DNA of 64,000 nt from Kluyveromyces lactis (lineage: Eukaryota > Ascomycota > Saccharomycetes > Saccharomycetales > Saccharomycetaceae), in NCBI RefSeq assembly GCF_000002515.2, contig NC_006042.1, forward strand, positions 1,426,001 through 1,490,000. Direction: 5' to 3'. A program made the translations under genes and the position numbers. The number at the start of each line of letters is the position of its first letter. Positions within the stretch are counted from its first letter, which is position 1. Under the pieces are notes generated by a model. The model was not told the origin of the DNA, searched no databases, and saw nothing but the letters and a program-made list of their open reading frames with translations. Positions 31,087 to 40,696 of this stretch are shown here, piece by piece.

Positions 31087-33060
31087 TCATTCGTAATATA
31101 TACCCATCGAGAGTTGCTTTAGAGTTTCTGGATTGTAATAAAAGTCATCCGTTTCCTCCTCTGAGAAGGATTCCAGTGACTCATCATCTCTAAATTTATC
31201 ATCAAGAGCAGCAAGTTGGACGTTCCTTCTTAATTTTATTAATGTATCGATTTGTTTCTCAGTTTCTGGTGATAATTTGGCGTGTTTACTTTGTGATAAT
31301 AATTGTAAACCATCCAACCAGGTGTAGAAGCTCTCTGTACTCTCCAAGTAAAATGCAGATAAAATTTTCCCGTTTCTGTCAAAGGTGGTAACTTCTCTAT
31401 AAATTGTGTTCTGAAGAATATTAATCAATCTAACACCTTCAGGAAGCTTTCTATCGAGTTCAATTTGCCTACTTTGAATGTTTATAATATTCTTTAACGG
31501 AATGACAGTAGTTTTGTTATTTACCATGGCAGAGTGATCGATGGTCACTATTTCATTATCTTCAACAGTGGGTGTCTTTTCCACCTTATGTTTGAATTCT
31601 TTTATCAATAAATTCATCTGATTATCTGATAATGCAATAAATGAAACCTTTGGTAATTTATCCTTTGCTTCAATTGGGTTCTCTGAGTACACCCATGTAC
31701 CCTTCTGCATCAATAAAAGTCTTTGGTAGCGTACAAATTCCTGCACTTGGTTTTGTAAAATCTCATCAAAGCTACTAATATCTTCTGCCCAGTCATTGAA
31801 CTGTTTTTCTCTCCATTCTGCTACCTGCAGCTGTCTTAAATCTTCGTACGTAAATGTCTCACATACCTCAACGAATGTTTCAACAAAAGAATCGTGTTTT
31901 GTGCGGCATATCTTATCTGCCTTATGAATCAGTATTTTAATAAGTTCAAGCAAAGATTCAAAATCTTCTTCAGTTTCACTCCTGGACTTATCCCATAGCG
32001 TCACCATAGTACCAAGAAGCACGGCAATGATTTCTTTAGTGAAAAATATGAAGTGCATCTTGTGAACCTTTGAGCCTAATTTCAAGTTTGACATTTCGAA
32101 GTAATCCCAAACAATTACGGATAAACGGGCAACAGTTTTCAAGAGTGGTAAAGGATATTCTTCGAACATAAGTTGTTCTGTGTAAGCTTTTTTGAATGTT
32201 AGATCGTTTTGTCTTAAGATAAATCGGATGTTAAGCAGTTGCAACACTGTTAGGCCGTCCAAATCAGTGTACTCTTCATTTGATTTCATAAACCTCTCCT
32301 GGGTGATTTCATAGACGTCAAAAAGTTTGTGTATCAATTCCTTTACCACATCAGTCGCTTCTAAATCATATTCATTATTAGGCAAGTCTTTTACTGCTCC
32401 TTTTAAGCGTTTCAACTGGACCAGAAACTGTTCAATGGAACCTACTAGATCCTTATTGTGCTCATGCGCATACAACAGACAAGACAATTCGTTAAGAACT
32501 CCCACATCCTCAAGCATCATGTTAGTTCTTGCTACAAATGTCACTGCAGTCTTGTCGCCTTCTGAAACCCATTGGAGGATGCATTCAACATGAAGACATA
32601 GGTATTTAATGATTTCCTGACCTGTAGTTGGATTATTCTCATATGTCTTTAAAAGGCAAACAAACTGTTCTAAAAGATCTGGACCAGAGTGTAGAACTGA
32701 ACACAGCACAGTTAAGGAAATTTGTGATGAGGGCGGATGTAACACCAAGTTTTCACTTAGTAGAGTAAGAACTGACAGTGATGCGTGCAGAGTGATCAGG
32801 TCTTTACTTTGAGTAGAAATGATAAGACCATATAATCGACTGATTAATTCATCCGTAATTCTTGGCTTCCACAGATCGGTTGCAGCCAATTCCGATAAAT
32901 GTCCTAACCCGGTTAACAACAATGCTTCATCTGTTTCGCTCTGTGAGAAAGCTGATGCAATAATCACGTCAAGATACTTTTCTGCAGTATCTTGCTCTAG
33001 CATAACTCCATGGTCATTTTGAACCTTATGGTTCTCCATATCATGTATAATTGTCTCCAT
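31087..33060 (-). CDS. LMO1: Lmo1, ELMO-family partner of the DOCK protein Dck1
   Basis: A 657-residue protein corresponding to S. cerevisiae Lmo1 (YLL007C, 665 residues), the ELMO homolog that works with the exchange factor Dck1 on the GTPase Rho5 in mitophagy and cell-wall and oxidant stress responses. The first ATG in frame is 33060-33058 (METIIHDMENHK); 41 further open codons upstream have no ATG. The N-terminal half is helical armadillo-like repeats, followed by an ELMO-type helical region and, near residues ~495-610, a PH-like domain (NQMNLLIKEFKHKVE to FYTWLDGLQLL). The extreme C-terminus is acidic. The call rests on length, architecture and its position between DRS1 and MMM1. Confidence 0.85.
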   Translation of the reverse strand: METIIHDMENHKVQNDHGVMLEQDTAEKYLDVIIASAFSQSETDEALLLTGLGHLSELAATDLWKPRITDELISRLYGLIISTQSKDLITLHASLSVLTLLSENLVLHPPSSQISLTVLCSVLHSGPDLLEQFVCLLKTYENNPTTGQEIIKYLCLHVECILQWVSEGDKTAVTFVARTNMMLEDVGVLNELSCLLYAHEHNKDLVGSIEQFLVQLKRLKGAVKDLPNNEYDLEATDVVKELIHKLFDVYEITQERFMKSNEEYTDLDGLTVLQLLNIRFILRQNDLTFKKAYTEQLMFEEYPLPLLKTVARLSVIVWDYFEMSNLKLGSKVHKMHFIFFTKEIIAVLLGTMVTLWDKSRSETEEDFESLLELIKILIHKADKICRTKHDSFVETFVEVCETFTYEDLRQLQVAEWREKQFNDWAEDISSFDEILQNQVQEFVRYQRLLLMQKGTWVYSENPIEAKDKLPKVSFIALSDNQMNLLIKEFKHKVEKTPTVEDNEIVTIDHSAMVNNKTTVIPLKNIINIQSRQIELDRKLPEGVRLINILQNTIYREVTTFDRNGKILSAFYLESTESFYTWLDGLQLLSQSKHAKLSPETEKQIDTLIKLRRNVQLAALDDKFRDDESLESFSEEETDDFYYNPETLKQLSMGIYYE

Positions 33061-33595
33061 TATGAAAATAGTCTGTATGAAGAATAAATGGCTGGTCGCT
33101 TTCTTGAACCAATACAGATCAACAAGGCCCTCTTGATGACTCTTGATTGTCTTATACGCTCGAGAAGATATGATGTTATACAAGTTTTAATCCTGAGATC
33201 TGTTTTTGAGATGAGAAGTAACTGAATCATTTTCAATTTTTCACAGTGTTCCCCAGAGAACGGTTTTGTCAGATCATAAAGGAATGCCACAGAGAAAGAA
33301 AATGGAATAAATAAAATAAAAGGGCCAGACGAGGTTCGAATGGAGGATTGAAATGTGAAGGTTTTACGTTAAGAAAAGTGAGCGAAGAATATCTGACAGG
33401 AAACATCAAACAAAACTAGCAGTGATTTACAGTAAATAACAGATGTAATACGCCATCTCTAGGACGTTTAACCTCAATCGGACACTTATTCACGTCTAGA
33501 AATTTGCTTTAAGTATATTTGATTATTTTAATTTTTATATTATATCAAATTGATCAGGTATACACGTTTCCGGTTTGGGTTCAGATTATAAGGAA
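33061..33595. promoter_or_regulatory. Divergent promoter region LMO1/MMM1
   Basis: 535 bp between divergent starts, AT-rich. No motif stands out and no ORF or RNA gene is supported. Confidence 0.4.
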
Positions 33596-34900
33596 ATGGA
33601 GATGTCTGAGCTTCTTGCAAGCGAAGTTGTATCTTCCGGCCCGGATTACGCGAAAAAATCTGTAGATGGATTGAATATGACTGCAGCTAATGGAACAAAT
33701 GATACATTGATGACTTTGGACGAGTATTTGAATAAATCGTTGCCCTTACACCTTGAGCAGTTGATTTTGGATGCCAATCAAAAGGAACTATTTGATTCAG
33801 CTGCGAAATCGTTACTATCATCAACTTTGTTGGCTAAACAGCAGCAGTCGCTGCAAATTGCGCCCATTCAGCCCCAATCATCGTTCTCTTCCCAGTCATT
33901 TGCTGAGGGTCTCATAGTGGGTCAATTAAGTGTGATAGTAGCTTTGATTTTTGTTATCAAATTCTTCGTGTTTAGTGAAGGCGGTACTAAGACAGCTACC
34001 GCCAAAAGTGTTGGTTCAGCATCATCTTTCATGGATTCTACTAAGAACAGCATACTTTCAACAATTATAAAAAGAGGAGGGAAGGATGGATTGGAAGTTG
34101 ATGATAAGGACAATGAAAAATCAAGACAGATCAATTCAATCTTGGAAAAGACATACTATAATGTTGAAACACACTCCCCAGAATCATTGGACTGGTTTAA
34201 CGTCCTTATTGCTCAAACAATCCATCAATTTAGGGAAGAAGCCCTACAAAAGAATAATATACTAAACTCATTGAATGATTTTATTGAAAGAAGATCAAAC
34301 GAGCTTCCTCAATATCTTGATCAGATTAAAATTACAGAGGTAGATATTGGAGATGATTTCCCCATATTTTCAAATTGTATAATCCAATATTCACCTAATT
34401 CTAATAAGAAGCGTCTTGAAGCCAAAATTGATATCGACTTAAGTGATAGATTGGCTCTGGGGATCGAGACGAAATTATTGCTAAACTATCCGAAGCCATT
34501 TTCAGCAGCACTACCCATAAAATTGACTGTTTCCATCGTTCGATTTCAAGCGTGCTTAACAGTATCTTTAACGACTGACGAACAATTCGTACCGACATCT
34601 GAGGAAACAAATGATGATGAAATGGGAAACGATAAAGGATATTATTTGATGTTCTCTTTCAATCCTGAATACAGGATGGAATTAGAGGTAAAATCATTGA
34701 TTGGTGCCCGTTCGAAACTGGAAAATATACCTAAAATTGCCAGTCTTATCGAATATCAGATAAGTAAATGGTTTGTGGAAAGGTGCGTAGAGCCTAGATT
34801 TCAGTTTGTGAAGCTTCCAAGCATGTGGCCACGGAGCAAGAATACCAGAAAGGAAAAGACCGACACTGATGATTCTGTTTCAGTGAAATCTAACGACTAA
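33596..34900 (+). CDS. MMM1: Mmm1, ER subunit of the ERMES tether
   Basis: A 434-residue ER membrane protein that joins Mdm10, Mdm12 and Mdm34 in the ER-mitochondria encounter structure, which moves phospholipids between the two organelles. From the first ATG (33596) the order is: an N-terminal lumenal segment (1-~104) with four N-glycosylation sequons (NMT, NGT, NDT, NKS); one transmembrane helix (~105-126, GLIVGQLSVIVALIFVIKFF); a short linker; and the lipid-binding SMP domain (~197-410), beginning near PESLDWFNVLIAQTIHQFREEA. Length is near the S. cerevisiae 426. Its stop codon overlaps that of the convergent SPO75. Confidence 0.95.
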   Translation: MEMSELLASEVVSSGPDYAKKSVDGLNMTAANGTNDTLMTLDEYLNKSLPLHLEQLILDANQKELFDSAAKSLLSSTLLAKQQQSLQIAPIQPQSSFSSQSFAEGLIVGQLSVIVALIFVIKFFVFSEGGTKTATAKSVGSASSFMDSTKNSILSTIIKRGGKDGLEVDDKDNEKSRQINSILEKTYYNVETHSPESLDWFNVLIAQTIHQFREEALQKNNILNSLNDFIERRSNELPQYLDQIKITEVDIGDDFPIFSNCIIQYSPNSNKKRLEAKIDIDLSDRLALGIETKLLLNYPKPFSAALPIKLTVSIVRFQACLTVSLTTDEQFVPTSEETNDDEMGNDKGYYLMFSFNPEYRMELEVKSLIGARSKLENIPKIASLIEYQISKWFVERCVEPRFQFVKLPSMWPRSKNTRKEKTDTDDSVSVKSND

Positions 34901-37680
34901 TCGTATGGATTACCTACTACAATGACTTTACCAATCTTGTCAACAAAAGCATTTTGATGTGTAAACTCGATATTGTATCTCAATTGCCATAAGTTAGCAT
35001 CAGAAATTGCAAACCCGTTATCATCCAATGGAATCCACATCTTATGGGTTTTAGGTTCTAAATCACGCAATTTGAAATCTTCCTGCTGATGCTGGACTTC
35101 ATCCGATGCCAAACTTGCAGGAAGATACTTGATGGTCGATTTAGAGAGGTTTGACACCTGGAAGTGCGCACTGATAGTGAATATCATGAAAATGAACATA
35201 AATAATGACAATTTAAAACAATTTGCTAGGGCAAATAGCCCTATCAAACATGCCTCAAGGAAATATATTCCAGAATACAATTGCATCAATGCTTGTGGAT
35301 AGAACTTGCCCAATGTCTCTGATTTATTTTTATGATCAAATTGATACTTCAACGAATATTTGAAAGAGAACATGACAAAAATGAAAGAAAAACTAGCCAA
35401 TGGTAGTACAAATGGTGCGATAACGGAGTAAATAATTGTAATACTTGCCAATACTGAAAAAATGGGATATAAAGATCCCCACTGGTAACAAGGGACATTT
35501 AATTTGTACTTCAATTTTTCCCTTGGTGTTCTGTTTGACCACCTATAATAGAATAAATAAAAGAAAAGGTTCTTCGACTGCAAAAGATTACCACCAAAGT
35601 ATGCTATACCTCTGATCAATACAAATGAACAGAAGAAGTTCGAACATTTAGGTAAATTTGTTCCCAACAAATGTGGAATATTTATTGGATTATTCACCAC
35701 TGTTTCAACAACAACTGAAATATCAGAGGAAATAGTTACGACGAGAAATATATGAACAAACAAGAATGCAAAGAACCATTTCTGAACATCCATTTCAATT
35801 TGTGCACCAGTTTTCAAACATTTAACCACACTAAACCACCTAAAGAAAAGAGGCACTCCTTCAGTCAAGAAGATTAAAGTAACTGCTGGCACAATGCTGG
35901 CAATAGGCTTTGACATAAATTCAGGCAAATCCTGGAAGTTTGTTAGAATGGGTACGATTTTGGTGATAATAGGAATTTGGGAGACAAATCCAACAATGGC
36001 GACTGGCACAACCCAACCAATGATGATCGCAACGTTTAAGAAATTCGATATTGCAACCCTTAATAGAGCCCAAGGTCTATTTATGGTTTGAATATTGCAC
36101 CAAATAATATCTGTTGGATTAATACCTAGAGCTTTATCATCACTCATTTCTGAGTCCTTATTAGATAACAACATTTGGTCAAAGATATGTGCAAATGATA
36201 CTTTTCTGAAAACTATAAAAGCTTGTCTGGAACTTTTCCTGTTAACGTCACATTCCATCTCTTGTTGCATCAAAGACTGTTCGTACTTCTTCATGTACTG
36301 ATCTAATTTAATTTGCTTCTTTTCTATTATTTGTTGAGCGCTCCATTCCAAATGACCTGGTTCAAACCATTTTGCTTCCTTATCACGTTGAAATCGAAAC
36401 CCCAATAACATATTACCGTTGATAAGTTCTTTTAAGAGAAATAAAGTTCTTTTCCAATTATAAACGAGCCTGTGGTATTTTATTTTACAATGCACCCTTT
36501 TATGATACATGTAGGGAAATTGATATAAAGGGAAACGTGCCAAAGAGTTGCGCTTCTCATAATCAATGGGTAAATCATAGGAAGCTGCTTTAGAAGCTGG
36601 TAAAAAAGTTTTCGTTAACATGATATCCAATTGTCTATTCTCAATCTGGTTTGTCAACCTATCTAATTGTTGACCGAGAGCTTTTGTTACTTCCCAATTA
36701 TCAGGTAATTGCACAATTTTCTCGACACACCCTGGTATTAAAGATTCACAGAAATACTCTATTTTATTTTTATTAAAGTCTTTGCTGATATTACCGATAT
36801 AAAGAACGTTTTGATGATAACTGGATGCTTCAATTGATCCTGTTAGAACTTTATTTCTTTCGGAGACATAGTACTTCAATTCCCGAAGCAATACGTGATG
36901 AAAAAAACACACCAACAAAACCGCTAAAATCAGATGAAAAACCAAACGATTACTGTGAGCGGGTGATATATTTGACATTGAAATCTTATCCAATCCTGTC
37001 AGGCCATATGGTAAGTGATTCAACATTTCATCATTCGTTAATTTATCGTTAAGCTCCATTTGTGATATATAACTCTGGATATCAGCAGTTTTATACCCTG
37101 AAATGTAATGAATGGGAATTAATATTGGGATGATGACTATCGACAATATAAGAAAGAACATAGATAGTGTTTTCAATAAACGTAAGAAAAAATAAGCATC
37201 CAATCCTGATTCTCGACATTCTTCAATAGATGTTGTCCAAGTCGGTTTGATCCATGACCACGGTTTGTTACCCAATGGTTTCGCTAGTGATCTTTTATTC
37301 TGTTCTGTATTCCCACTTGCAACTGTGTCATTTTTTTTATTTGGATACAAACTTGTGTTTGGCTGGTATATGTGAGTTAACCTATTTCGCAATATGCTGA
37401 AGAGTATGACTTGGATTATGCAAAAAACAAGAGACACTAAAACACCTGAAATGAATGAAGAAAAGGTTATCCCAAATTGCCGTTGTGCACTACCAGAGCG
37501 CGTATTGGATAATAAAGTTTTGAGTAACCCCGATGTATAATTTCTGTATCGGGATTGCAAAGGAGACGTTTCTTCTTTGTAATTAAGAACCAATATTGCC
37601 GTGTTGTCATCAACTTCAACATATTTATAGATTATTTTCCTTAAATAATCCAGAGCAGTAACATCGTTATCATGATTCAT
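34897..37680 (-). CDS. SPO75: Spo75-like OSCA/TMEM63 (DUF221) family membrane protein
   Basis: A 927-residue polytopic membrane protein of the calcium-permeable stress-gated channel (Csc1/OSCA/TMEM63) family. The S. cerevisiae neighbour of MMM1 is SPO75, needed for spore formation. From the ATG at 37680 there are ~75 extra N-terminal residues before the part that aligns with Spo75 (GSAQRQFGITFSSFISGVLVSLVFC, first membrane helix). An RNA-recognition-like cytosolic loop (NVLYIGNISKDFNKNKIEYFCESLIPGCVEKI) follows, then AFIVFRKVSFAH, PTDIIWCNI and about eight more helices. Two exact mid-sporulation elements lie upstream, supporting the Spo75 identity over Csc1, Rsn1 or Phm7. Its stop overlaps the MMM1 stop. 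Confidence 0.88.
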   Translation of the reverse strand: MNHDNDVTALDYLRKIIYKYVEVDDNTAILVLNYKEETSPLQSRYRNYTSGLLKTLLSNTRSGSAQRQFGITFSSFISGVLVSLVFCIIQVILFSILRNRLTHIYQPNTSLYPNKKNDTVASGNTEQNKRSLAKPLGNKPWSWIKPTWTTSIEECRESGLDAYFFLRLLKTLSMFFLILSIVIIPILIPIHYISGYKTADIQSYISQMELNDKLTNDEMLNHLPYGLTGLDKISMSNISPAHSNRLVFHLILAVLLVCFFHHVLLRELKYYVSERNKVLTGSIEASSYHQNVLYIGNISKDFNKNKIEYFCESLIPGCVEKIVQLPDNWEVTKALGQQLDRLTNQIENRQLDIMLTKTFLPASKAASYDLPIDYEKRNSLARFPLYQFPYMYHKRVHCKIKYHRLVYNWKRTLFLLKELINGNMLLGFRFQRDKEAKWFEPGHLEWSAQQIIEKKQIKLDQYMKKYEQSLMQQEMECDVNRKSSRQAFIVFRKVSFAHIFDQMLLSNKDSEMSDDKALGINPTDIIWCNIQTINRPWALLRVAISNFLNVAIIIGWVVPVAIVGFVSQIPIITKIVPILTNFQDLPEFMSKPIASIVPAVTLIFLTEGVPLFFRWFSVVKCLKTGAQIEMDVQKWFFAFLFVHIFLVVTISSDISVVVETVVNNPINIPHLLGTNLPKCSNFFCSFVLIRGIAYFGGNLLQSKNLFFYLFYYRWSNRTPREKLKYKLNVPCYQWGSLYPIFSVLASITIIYSVIAPFVLPLASFSFIFVMFSFKYSLKYQFDHKNKSETLGKFYPQALMQLYSGIYFLEACLIGLFALANCFKLSLFMFIFMIFTISAHFQVSNLSKSTIKYLPASLASDEVQHQQEDFKLRDLEPKTHKMWIPLDDNGFAISDANLWQLRYNIEFTHQNAFVDKIGKVIVVGNPYD

Positions 37681-37810
37681 CTCAAAGCCTAGTTGGTCCC
37701 TGGCCAATGTGTCGGAGACGAACCCAACCAAGCGCGGTTAATATTGATGAATAGTAGAAGTCTTTCATGAGCTTTGTGAAATGATAGCTTTTCACCCCAC
37801 TATGTTACAT

Positions 37811-37820
37811 GTCACAAAAA
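37811..37820 (+). promoter_or_regulatory. Mid-sporulation element (Ndt80 site)
   Basis: GTCACAAAAA fits the Ndt80 consensus DNCRCAAAWD at every position. It is 131 bp upstream of the SPO75 start, a typical distance. Confidence 0.65.
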
Positions 37821-37963
37821 AATGACAGCAAGCTAAATTGTTTGACAATCACCAAACAAGACTTTTATACTAAGAAAGTAATTACCTCCAACTTTGCTAT
37901 CCAGTGCGAGTGAATTGTTATCACTTTTTGATTTTGGGGTCATCAGAATGACGACAGCATTAA

Positions 37964-37973
37964 TTTTTGTGAT
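37964..37973 (-). promoter_or_regulatory. Second mid-sporulation element (Ndt80 site)
   Basis: On the minus strand this reads ATCACAAAAA, again an exact DNCRCAAAWD match, about 285 bp upstream of SPO75 and in the opposite orientation to the first. Confidence 0.55.
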
Positions 37974-38111
37974 CATGATCTAATTTAATAAACTATTTTA
38001 TTTTATAAAATATATAACTTTACGTGGATAGTGAAAGTGCTTGAAATAAAAGCTTTTCCTATATTAACCATAATTTAATGATTTTCTGGATGTTTCGTTA
38101 TGAAGATGTGA

Positions 38112-40337
38112 TCAATCTGAGATAGTCCAGGTTGATAACCAGTTTAGGTATTCGTAATCGGTGCTTGGACCGGACATACCGAAAGAAATTGGGGCAAAGT
38201 AGTAGAAGCCATAAATTACGATAGCCATGTATGAGCCATAAATGGTGTATCTCATTACCTTTCCGCACTTAGATTTGTTCCATTTCTTCATCGAGATTTC
38301 GAACAAGTATGCCAACACTAATAAAGCGAAGTATAATGCTGGCAAGTAATGGTGGACGTAAGTAACTCTACTCATGATAATAAATGGAACAAAGTGCAAG
38401 CCCCAAGCCAACAATGGATAGATACCACCCATCAAGAATAAATTAATATCTTCTGGATTTGTTAGGTCAGAGTATTGACGTTGCCATCTAATCAAGTACA
38501 CGGCAACCAAAACCATAAATGCTAGAACGGCGATAGTAGATGGCCAGGTAGAAGCTGGTGAACCAATTAAGAAATATTTGATGTTCTGTTCACCCCATCC
38601 ACAAAGTCTGATACCGACATTTAGAGTTGGCCATTGCCAAGCGGAAGATGCTAATTTGTCCAACTTTTCAGCATTTGGAACCAATGCGTTGTTGGTAGCC
38701 ATCATAGCCAAGTTCAGATGAATAAAATCTTTGATGAAACTAGTCTTTGGGTATTTGAAGTTTTCAGGTCTTGGAGGTAATTTTTCGTTGACGTTCGTTT
38801 CAATATTCCACCAAGTTCTCTTGTCTCTCTTGAAAGGATTCTTAACACAAGCGACTTCATTTTGTCTAAAACCCCATTGTGGCAAAGTGTTTCCTGTTTG
38901 AGATAGGTAGCAACCCATTTCCGCATTTTTCAATCTGAAAGAAGAAGTCAATGGATGTAATTTTGTTTCGTCTTCAGGACCCTTTTGGTCAACGATTTCG
39001 ATGATCCAGTCATCCTTTGGATCACCAACCTTAGCATCACCGTAACCGGAAACTTCCCAAGCATTGGCTTGAACAGGGGCTCTATGAGGATGGGTGTGTA
39101 AATTTCTTCCTGTGTTGAGATGAACTAAACGGTATCTAGCACCATCGGTGACAAACTCAGTTTCTGTTTCGTTTTTGTCATATGGTGCGCTGAATCTTTG
39201 TCTGTCAAACGTCCAGACGTTATTACTATCTTTGTGGCCATATGTGGTAACTTGTTGTTGCTGAGAACCTTCTGGATAGGTCTGGATATGAGAGTGCAAT
39301 AGACCACCTCCTAGGGCCTGGTTCTTGATAGTAATTTCAGATGAACCTAAAGCGACGTCACGTGGCCCTTCACCAACATCGGAACCAATCAAGTTTGCTT
39401 GGAACAAGGATGGCATATTAGCATCACCAGTACCAGAATGGGACAAAAGATCGAAATGGATCTTGAAACATGCTAAAAATACGGCAAATGGAACCAAGAT
39501 TAAAAACACAAATCTGGAAGCCCAGTGAGCAGCGTATACCTTTTTTGACATCTTAGTATCTGCCAACATGTTCCATAGATCAACCACTGTGTAGATACCC
39601 ACCATAGTAATGATCAACAGACCGACCATCTTAACAGAGATGGTACAACCAAGAGAGAACCCAGTGTAGAATAACCATTTCCACCACTTTTTAGTGAACG
39701 GTTTAGATCTAACGTTGTGGAACTTCACGAAACAAAACATGGACAATACAGTGAAGAACAAAAGCATCGAATCTAATAGAATAAATCTGCCTAGCGTGGT
39801 GTAAGAGTTTTCAAATAAAACTAAGGTAGTAAACAACCAAACGGTTGGTAACGAGAAGCCAATTGACTTAGCAGTGAAATAAGCAACTGGAACACATAAT
39901 GCAGAAAACAGAGCATTGAATAATCTCATCTTGACAAAATCAATGTACTCTGGGTATTGCTCACCAGACGGGAAATCCCATGAACCGTTGTAACCGGCCA
40001 AGTAACCGGAAAAACCGACCAACATCTTACCCAGTGGTGGATGCACATCATGATAGAATTCGTGTCTTAAATAGTAAGATCCAAACTTACCGAAATGTGC
40101 CTCATCCCAAACAACATGGTCATTAGCGCCGATCTTGTACATTCTGATGAAAAAGGCAAGACCTGTAAAGATAATTGGCATCAAAATTGACTCCAGTTTC
40201 AACAATGGACTTTCGTTGACATGCTTCTGCTTTGAAAGATCTTCAGCTTCAGGCAAAACTTCAACTTCCTCAACAACATCTTTGCCTCTGTGTCTCAAGC
40301 TGCTCTGCAACTCGTCTCCAGATAATGATGCTGACAT
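38112..40337 (-). CDS. PMT2: Protein O-mannosyltransferase (Pmt2 type)
   Basis: A 741-residue ER enzyme (759 in S. cerevisiae) of glycosyltransferase family 39. It moves mannose from dolichyl-phosphate-mannose to Ser/Thr of secretory proteins, normally as a Pmt1-Pmt2 heterodimer. The first ATG in frame is 40337 ([11 protein letters not shown]). Features: a cytosolic N-terminus, then the first membrane helix and the catalytic loop [20 protein letters not shown] with the DE motif, followed by [11 protein letters not shown]. Several more helices lead to a lumenal MIR region (~320-510; [40 protein letters not shown]), and C-terminal helices. S. cerevisiae has PMT2 and PMT3 from genome duplication; this single gene sits next to FUN26 as PMT2 does (YAL023C/YAL022C). 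Confidence 0.95.
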   Translation of the reverse strand: MSASLSGDELQSSLRHRGKDVVEEVEVLPEAEDLSKQKHVNESPLLKLESILMPIIFTGLAFFIRMYKIGANDHVVWDEAHFGKFGSYYLRHEFYHDVHPPLGKMLVGFSGYLAGYNGSWDFPSGEQYPEYIDFVKMRLFNALFSALCVPVAYFTAKSIGFSLPTVWLFTTLVLFENSYTTLGRFILLDSMLLFFTVLSMFCFVKFHNVRSKPFTKKWWKWLFYTGFSLGCTISVKMVGLLIITMVGIYTVVDLWNMLADTKMSKKVYAAHWASRFVFLILVPFAVFLACFKIHFDLLSHSGTGDANMPSLFQANLIGSDVGEGPRDVALGSSEITIKNQALGGGLLHSHIQTYPEGSQQQQVTTYGHKDSNNVWTFDRQRFSAPYDKNETETEFVTDGARYRLVHLNTGRNLHTHPHRAPVQANAWEVSGYGDAKVGDPKDDWIIEIVDQKGPEDETKLHPLTSSFRLKNAEMGCYLSQTGNTLPQWGFRQNEVACVKNPFKRDKRTWWNIETNVNEKLPPRPENFKYPKTSFIKDFIHLNLAMMATNNALVPNAEKLDKLASSAWQWPTLNVGIRLCGWGEQNIKYFLIGSPASTWPSTIAVLAFMVLVAVYLIRWQRQYSDLTNPEDINLFLMGGIYPLLAWGLHFVPFIIMSRVTYVHHYLPALYFALLVLAYLFEISMKKWNKSKCGKVMRYTIYGSYMAIVIYGFYYFAPISFGMSGPSTDYEYLNWLSTWTISD

Positions 40338-40696
40338 TTCCTGTAGGTCAATTCGTCTTATCGGGCCTTTCAAACTAAACAAGATCAAAATAATGAACGA
40401 ATTTTTGCAACATTCACGAACTGATATTTACTTCAGTTCATGTTAATCAAAAAAAACACTTCGTTAACTTTATATAATATCGACGTGTTCAGTTTTTCGG
40501 TTTTTTTCAAGAAAAAAAAGGTGAAAAACATCATATACAAGGCAAGGAGCTAGTCATGTGACCTGCATGGCAACAGGGTCTTGCAATGTGACACGAAGTA
40601 GTTAGAACTAAGGATAATAGGAGTGCCGATAGTTCTAATATATAGTAGATAGACTTTCACTAAATTTCTCTCTTTAACAGTGAATATTATAGTATA
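40338..40696 (-). promoter_or_regulatory. PMT2 promoter and FUN26 3' region
   Basis: 359 bp between two minus-strand genes. It contains A/T tracts, a TATATAA-like stretch near 40472 and a CATGTGA motif near 40555. No gene is supported. Confidence 0.4.

Larger units (their letters stand above)
37681..38111 (-). promoter_or_regulatory. SPO75 promoter and PMT2 3' region
   Basis: 431 bp between two minus-strand genes. It carries two exact Ndt80 mid-sporulation elements, listed separately. It is also a synteny junction: SPO75 belongs to the chromosome XII block, PMT2 to the chromosome I block of S. cerevisiae. Confidence 0.6.
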
